Origin: JBDNJM01 sp041687755
GTDB taxonomy: Bacteria; Planctomycetota; UBA1135; GCA-002686595
Direction of reading: 5' to 3'
DNA length: 26,576 bases
Assembly: GCA_041687755.1 (NCBI GenBank)
Contig: JBDNJM010000178.1
Location: 1 to 26,576, forward strand
Part shown: positions 22,764 through 26,576 of the stretch, in pieces
How the letters are laid out: every line of letters begins with the position of its first letter
Position numbering within the stretch: position 1 is the first letter of the stretch
Notes under the pieces: generated by a model
Databases searched by the model: none
Seen by the model: the letters and a program-made list of their open reading frames with translations, nothing else
Told to the model about the DNA's origin: nothing
Translations under genes and position numbers: made by a program

Positions 22764-23244
22764 CCCGCCGCGCCGCGACAAATCGCGCCCCGGACCGCAG
22801 CTCCCGCGGCGGAAACCGGCTCCACAGGCCCCCTCGCGAGCCCGATTGTGCGCTCCCAGCACCGCAGGCATGGAATCGGCACGTCCCACGGACGATAATG
22901 CTGACCGGCCGGAAGCCCGGCGTCTCGCCACCGAGACCGTGGCTACCGCACCCGCTCGCCCCCTAGAAATGCGCACGTACGTGCGGATGGAAAGGATTTC
23001 TGCCTCGTGAGTGGTAGCGCACGTGTCGCCCTTGCGTACCGGCCTACGAGTTCTCTGTCGCATCCGCGGCAGACTCCGCAACCAACCGTTCAACCGCGGC
23101 GCCCTCCGGCGCCGATCAACTGACCAGGATCGGTCCACTCCCCGGACCGCTCCGCAGAGATCGCCCAAACTAGAACCCGGCCCTGGGCACCGCCCGGCCG
23201 GCACGACGCTCCCGCAGAGGGGAGCACCCAACTAGAGGAACCTG
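22764..23244. promoter_or_regulatory. Long leader of clpC with perfect palindrome and clear RBS
   Basis: This 481-nt spacer has no convincing gene. It contains the perfect 14-bp palindrome CGCACGTACGTGCG (22972-22985), and a second GCGCACGT half-site lies at 23017-23024, 46 bases on. Neither matches the CIRCE or CtsR boxes I know. An AGAGGA ribosome-binding site at 23234-23239, 5 nt before the clpC ATG, is among the clearest in the window, where most genes lack one. The palindrome is a candidate operator for stress control of clpC. Confidence 0.5.
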
Positions 23245-25785
23245 ATGTTCGATCGTTTCACCGACCGCGCCAAGAAAGTGATGAATCTCGCGCGCCAAGA
23301 GGCGCAGCGGTTCAACCACGAGTACCTGGGCACGGAGCACATCCTGCTCGGCCTGGTCCAGGAAGGCAGCGGTGTGGCGGCCAACGTGCTGCGCCAGATG
23401 ACCATCGATCTGACGAAGATCCGCCAGGAGGTGGAGAAGCTCGTCAAGACCGGTCCGTCGATGGTCACCATGGGCCAGCTGCCCTTTACGCCGCGCGCCA
23501 AGAAGGTGCTCGAGCTCTCCATGGAAGAGGCGAGCAACCTCGGCCACAACTACATCGGAACCGAGCACCTGCTGCTCGGCCTGATCAAGGAGAACGAGGG
23601 CATCGCGGCCAAGGTCCTGACCAACCTGAGCGTGAAGCTCGAAGAAGTCCGCGAGGAGGTGCTCGAGTTCCTCGGCGCAGAGTCAACCGACGAGGACGAG
23701 GAGGAGACCAGCTCCGAGAGCCCGGTGACCGGCAACGGCAAGAGCAAGACGCCGGCTCTGGACGCTTTCGGTCGCGACCTGACCGAGCTCGCCGCCGAAG
23801 GCAAGCTCGACGCCGTGATCGGCCGCGCGGACGAGATCGAGCGCGTGATCCAGATCCTGTCGCGCCGCACTAAAAACAACCCCGTGCTGCTGGGTGAGCC
23901 CGGCGTCGGCAAGACGGCGATCGTCGAGGGCCTGGCCCAGATGATCATCGCCAACGAGGTGCCCGACCTGCTGCGCAACCGCCGCATCGTCGTGCTCGAC
24001 CTCGCTCTAATGGTCGCCGGTACGAAGTACCGCGGTCAGTTCGAGGAGCGCATCAAGGCCGTCATGACCGAGGTTCGCCGCGTCAAGGACGTGGTCCTCT
24101 TCATCGACGAGCTGCACACCCTCGTGGGCGCCGGTGGCGCCGAGGGCGCGATCGACGCCAGCAACGTGCTCAAGCCCGCGCTCAGCCGCGGTGAGATTCA
24201 ATGCATAGGCGCCACAACTCTCGACGAGTACCGCAAGCACATCGAAAAGGACGGCGCGCTCGAGCGTCGCTTCCAGTCGGTCAACGTCGAGCCGCCGAGC
24301 CCGGACGAGGCCGTCGAGATCCTGCTGGGCCTGCGCGACCGCTACGAGGCTCACCACCGGGTCACGTACACCGACGAGGCCCTGAAGTCGGCCGTCGAGT
24401 TGGCCACGCGGTACATCAACAACCGCTTCCTGCCCGACAAGGCGATCGACGTGATGGACGAGGCCGGTGCGCGCGTGCGCCTCAAGAACACCGTCGCTCC
24501 GCCGAACATGCACGAGATCTCGTCGAACATCGACGAGCTCGACCGCGCCAAGGAGCGCGCCGTCGCGAACCAAGAGTTCGAGAAGGCCGCCAAGCTGCGC
24601 GACGAGGCCTACCAGCTGCGCAAGAAGCGCGAAGAGATCCAGAACGACTGGCGCGCCGAGCAGTCCGAGAAGGAATCTATGGGCACCGTCGACCTCGAGG
24701 TCATCGCTGAGACCGTCAGCAAGATGACCGGCATCCCGCTGACCCGGCTCGAGAAGGCTGAGGCCGAACGTCTCCTGCAGATGGAGGACGAGCTGGGACG
24801 GTCCGTCATCCACCAGGACGCCGCCATCAAGGCGATCGCACGCTCCGTGCGTCGCTCCCGCTCCGGCCTCAAGGACCCGCGCCGCCCGATGGGCTCGTTC
24901 CTGTTCCTCGGGCCCAGCGGCGTCGGCAAGACGTACCTCTGCAAGCAGCTCGCTAAGTTCATGTTCGGCAACGAAGACGCCGTCATCACCATGGACATGA
25001 GCGAGTACATGGAGAAACACAACGCTTCCCGCCTCGTCGGCGCGCCCCCCGGGTACGTCGGCTACGAGGAGGGCGGCCAGCTGACCGAAAAGGTCCGTCG
25101 CCGTCCGTACTCCGTGGTCCTGCTCGACGAGATCGAAAAGGCCCACCCGGACGTCTTCAACATGTTGCTGCAGATCATGGAGGAGGGTCGCCTGACCGAC
25201 TCCTTCGGGCGGCACATCGACTTCAAGAACGTCATCCTGATCATGACGAGCAACATCGGCTCGCACCTGTTGAAGGCCGGCGCCGCGCTCGGCTTCGGCT
25301 CCAACCAGCCGGACACCAGCGAGGACGAGCGCAACAAGAAGCTGCGCCAGGACATCACCTTCGAAGTGGAACGCCACTTCCGGCCTGAGTTCCTGAACCG
25401 TCTCGACGAGATGGTCATCTTCAACCCGCTGAACAAGGACGACATCGCCCGCATCGTGCAACTGCAGCTCGGTGAGGTCCTCGCCCGCGTCGAAGGCCAA
25501 GGCCTGCGCCTGCACATTGAAGAGAAGGCGCTCGAGTTCCTGATCACCAAGGGCTTCAACGCCGACTACGGCGCCCGCCCGATGCGTCGCGCGATCGAAC
25601 GCTTCATCGAAGACCCGATGGCCGAGAGCCTCCTGCGCGGCGAGTACGATCTCACCAAGAAGATCATCGTCGACGTCGAAGGCGAGGTCGAAAAGGCCGA
25701 AGCCCTGCGCTTCACCCAGTCCGACGAGCCCCACACCCCGCCCGCCGCCGAGCCGGCCGTCGAGGAGAAGGTCGAGACCGAGTAG
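23245..25785 (+). CDS. clpC: ClpC-type AAA+ protease ATPase
   Basis: This is an 846-residue Hsp100 unfoldase that feeds substrates to ClpP. Residues 1-150 form the double Clp-N domain (F-T-D-R-A-K-K-V-M-N-L-A-R-Q-E-A and F-T-P-R-A-K-K-V-L-E-L-S). D1 has Walker A G-E-P-G-V-G-K-T (217-224) and Walker B F-I-D-E (Asp 288, Glu 289). A UVR-type middle segment (about 430-465) marks it as ClpC rather than ClpA or ClpB. D2 has Walker A G-P-S-G-V-G-K-T (556-563) and Walker B L-L-D-E (Asp 628, Glu 629). The L-G-F tripeptide at 682-684 is the likely ClpP-docking loop. The C-terminal small domain is followed by an acidic tail. Length and motifs are complete. It lies downstream of the McsA-like gene, its probable partner, and ends at a strong hairpin. 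Confidence 0.97.
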   Translation: MFDRFTDRAKKVMNLARQEAQRFNHEYLGTEHILLGLVQEGSGVAANVLRQMTIDLTKIRQEVEKLVKTGPSMVTMGQLPFTPRAKKVLELSMEEASNLGHNYIGTEHLLLGLIKENEGIAAKVLTNLSVKLEEVREEVLEFLGAESTDEDEEETSSESPVTGNGKSKTPALDAFGRDLTELAAEGKLDAVIGRADEIERVIQILSRRTKNNPVLLGEPGVGKTAIVEGLAQMIIANEVPDLLRNRRIVVLDLALMVAGTKYRGQFEERIKAVMTEVRRVKDVVLFIDELHTLVGAGGAEGAIDASNVLKPALSRGEIQCIGATTLDEYRKHIEKDGALERRFQSVNVEPPSPDEAVEILLGLRDRYEAHHRVTYTDEALKSAVELATRYINNRFLPDKAIDVMDEAGARVRLKNTVAPPNMHEISSNIDELDRAKERAVANQEFEKAAKLRDEAYQLRKKREEIQNDWRAEQSEKESMGTVDLEVIAETVSKMTGIPLTRLEKAEAERLLQMEDELGRSVIHQDAAIKAIARSVRRSRSGLKDPRRPMGSFLFLGPSGVGKTYLCKQLAKFMFGNEDAVITMDMSEYMEKHNASRLVGAPPGYVGYEEGGQLTEKVRRRPYSVVLLDEIEKAHPDVFNMLLQIMEEGRLTDSFGRHIDFKNVILIMTSNIGSHLLKAGAALGFGSNQPDTSEDERNKKLRQDITFEVERHFRPEFLNRLDEMVIFNPLNKDDIARIVQLQLGEVLARVEGQGLRLHIEEKALEFLITKGFNADYGARPMRRAIERFIEDPMAESLLRGEYDLTKKIIVDVEGEVEKAEALRFTQSDEPHTPPAAEPAVEEKVETE

Positions 25786-25828
25786 ATCCACAGCTGAGGG
25801 GAGATCTATCGCACTCCTGGCCAGTCAA

Positions 25829-25868
25829 CGAGCCCCGCCCCGACGAGCGATCGTCGGGGCGGGGCTCG
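25829..25868. terminator. Strong hairpin after clpC
   Basis: Perfect 18-bp arms (25829-25846 and 25851-25868) enclose a GCGA loop, 43 nt after the clpC stop. The stem is almost all GC. There is no T-run afterwards, as for the other hairpins in this window. Confidence 0.75.
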
Positions 25869-25955
25869 CTGCGTTACGGCCCCCCCAGCGCAGGGCATGA
25901 CCGCGGTTCAGCCCGGCTCTGCCCGCCGTGCCAGAATGAGCAACGCTGCGACCGC

Positions 25956-26045
25956 ATGGACGGCCGCCGACGCTGGATCGACAACGTTATAGTCCAGCGA
26001 TTCTGGAGGAGCCTCAAGTACGAGGACATCGTAAGCGTCGCTTGA
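25956..26045 (+). pseudogene. IS3-family transposase remnant (29 codons)
   Basis: A short frame reads M-D-G-R-R-R-W-I-D-N-V-I-V-Q-R-F-W-R-S-L-K-Y-E-D-I and then stops. This is the region around the third catalytic acid of IS3-type integrase transposases (usual form D-N-x-x-x-E-R-L-W-R-S-L-K-Y-E), with the catalytic Glu replaced by Gln. Both sides have lost similarity, so it is a dead scrap. It lies between the clpC hairpin and the IS66 fragment. Confidence 0.75.
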
Positions 26046-26094
26046 AGCCCACCTGGACAGGGCAGGCGCCGGCCCGTATGTCGCCGGCGGCGCC

Positions 26095-26576
26095 CTAGAC
26101 CCCGAGCAGGCGCTTCTCTGCGCCTCGCAGCCGCTCCTCGACTTCCGCCTGGAAGTGCTCCTTCCAGCCGTGGGGGGTGAGCTTCTTCACGTCAGTCTCG
26201 TGAGCGATCCGCACCAGCACGTCCGCCAGGTAGTCCGACGGGTTGATGCCGATGGCCTTCGCGGTGAAGAGCAGACTCTGCAGCGTGGTGAGCCGGCGGC
26301 CGCCATCGACATTCTGGACGAAGAGCCAATTCTTGCGCCCGACGGCCACTGGTCGGATCGCGTTCTCCGCCGGGTTGTTGTCGATGTTCAGCAGGCCGTT
26401 GGTCACATAGACCGTGAGCGCTGGCCACAGGTTCAAGGCATACCTCAGCGCGGTCGCCATTGGCGACTTCGCGAGGACCTGGGTTTCTGTGGCGGACAGG
26501 TAGGCGTGGAGCTCTTCGAGTACAGGTGTCGCTTCTGCTTCTCGCAGTCTCGACCGAGCCTGCGGCTCAAGCTCCT
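26095..26576 (-). mobile_element. IS66-family transposase, C-terminal part (runs off window)
   Basis: The minus-strand frame is open from the window edge and ends with a stop at 26095. About 160 codons match the end of IS66-type TnpC: L-A-K-S-P-M-A-T-A-L-R-Y-A-L-N-L-W-P-A-L, then N-I-D-N-N-P-A-E-N-A-I-R-P with the third catalytic acid, then G-R-K-N-W-L-F and a C-terminal segment L-L-F-T-A-K-A-I-G-I-N-P. The visible part has no frameshift, so the element may be intact beyond the window. The usual IS66 accessory genes and right end cannot be seen. The left inverted repeat should lie just below 26095. Confidence 0.9.

Noticed and set aside
23011..23235. Small gene between the McsA-like gene and clpC
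   Set aside because: The 74-codon frame is Arg/Pro-rich with no similarity and overlaps the leader up to the clpC ribosome-binding site.
24007..25791. Open frame of 594 codons opposite clpC
   Set aside because: It mirrors the clpC codons and has no recognisable domain; clpC is certain.

Overview
The window is about 26.6 kb of very GC-rich bacterial DNA. Most of it is an ordinary chromosomal backbone, with damaged insertion-sequence material at both ends. Several features fit a Planctomycetota-like organism: ThyX-type thymidylate synthase, an McsA-like UVR/zinc protein upstream of ClpC, a DUF151 nuclease, a YdjY-domain protein, HEAT and PEGA proteins, very acidic secreted proteins, and mostly absent Shine-Dalgarno sites. 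The phylum is my inference; the window holds no rRNA or other phylogenetic marker to prove it.

Layout. 1-580 is an insertion-sequence graveyard (an ISL3 piece abutting an IS3-type piece) that ends inside a 3-methyladenine DNA glycosylase gene and truncates it; a small membrane protein is coupled to that gene. 1706-4995 holds a very acidic exported protein, a solitary DNA methyltransferase on the other strand, a repeat-rich exported protein and a small lipoprotein. A 20-bp-arm hairpin at 5018-5059 separates these from a long minus-strand block, 16567 down to 5100. In transcription order that block is: L-asparaginase II, ADP-dependent NAD(P)H-hydrate dehydratase and a 934-residue HEAT-repeat protein (coupled by stop/start overlaps); a 185-bp inverted-repeat element; thyX, a YdjY-domain protein and a membrane/coiled-coil protein (3-nt gap, then 4-nt overlap); myo-inositol-1-phosphate synthase; and an M3 oligopeptidase.

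16754-19749 carries a plus-strand DUF151 nuclease, a duplicated intergenic repeat with a perfect 3 x 33-bp minisatellite, tRNA-Ser(TGA), an unknown protein divergent from a LysR regulator, and tRNA-Ser(GCT). 19842-25785 carries a PEGA-domain lipoprotein, a MurD with an altered signature, an McsA-like protein and ClpC with both AAA+ modules intact, ended by a strong hairpin. 25956-26576 is again transposase debris: a 29-codon IS3 tail and the C-terminal part of an IS66 transposase that runs off the window.

I did not find a clear new multi-gene system. The strongest non-gene signals are the 185-bp element whose inverted repeat supplies the stop codon of the HEAT gene, and the diverged repeat pair with the 33-bp expansion. 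The strongest protein oddities are the interrupted ThyX signature, the changed MurD signature and the pentapeptide-repeat exported protein.
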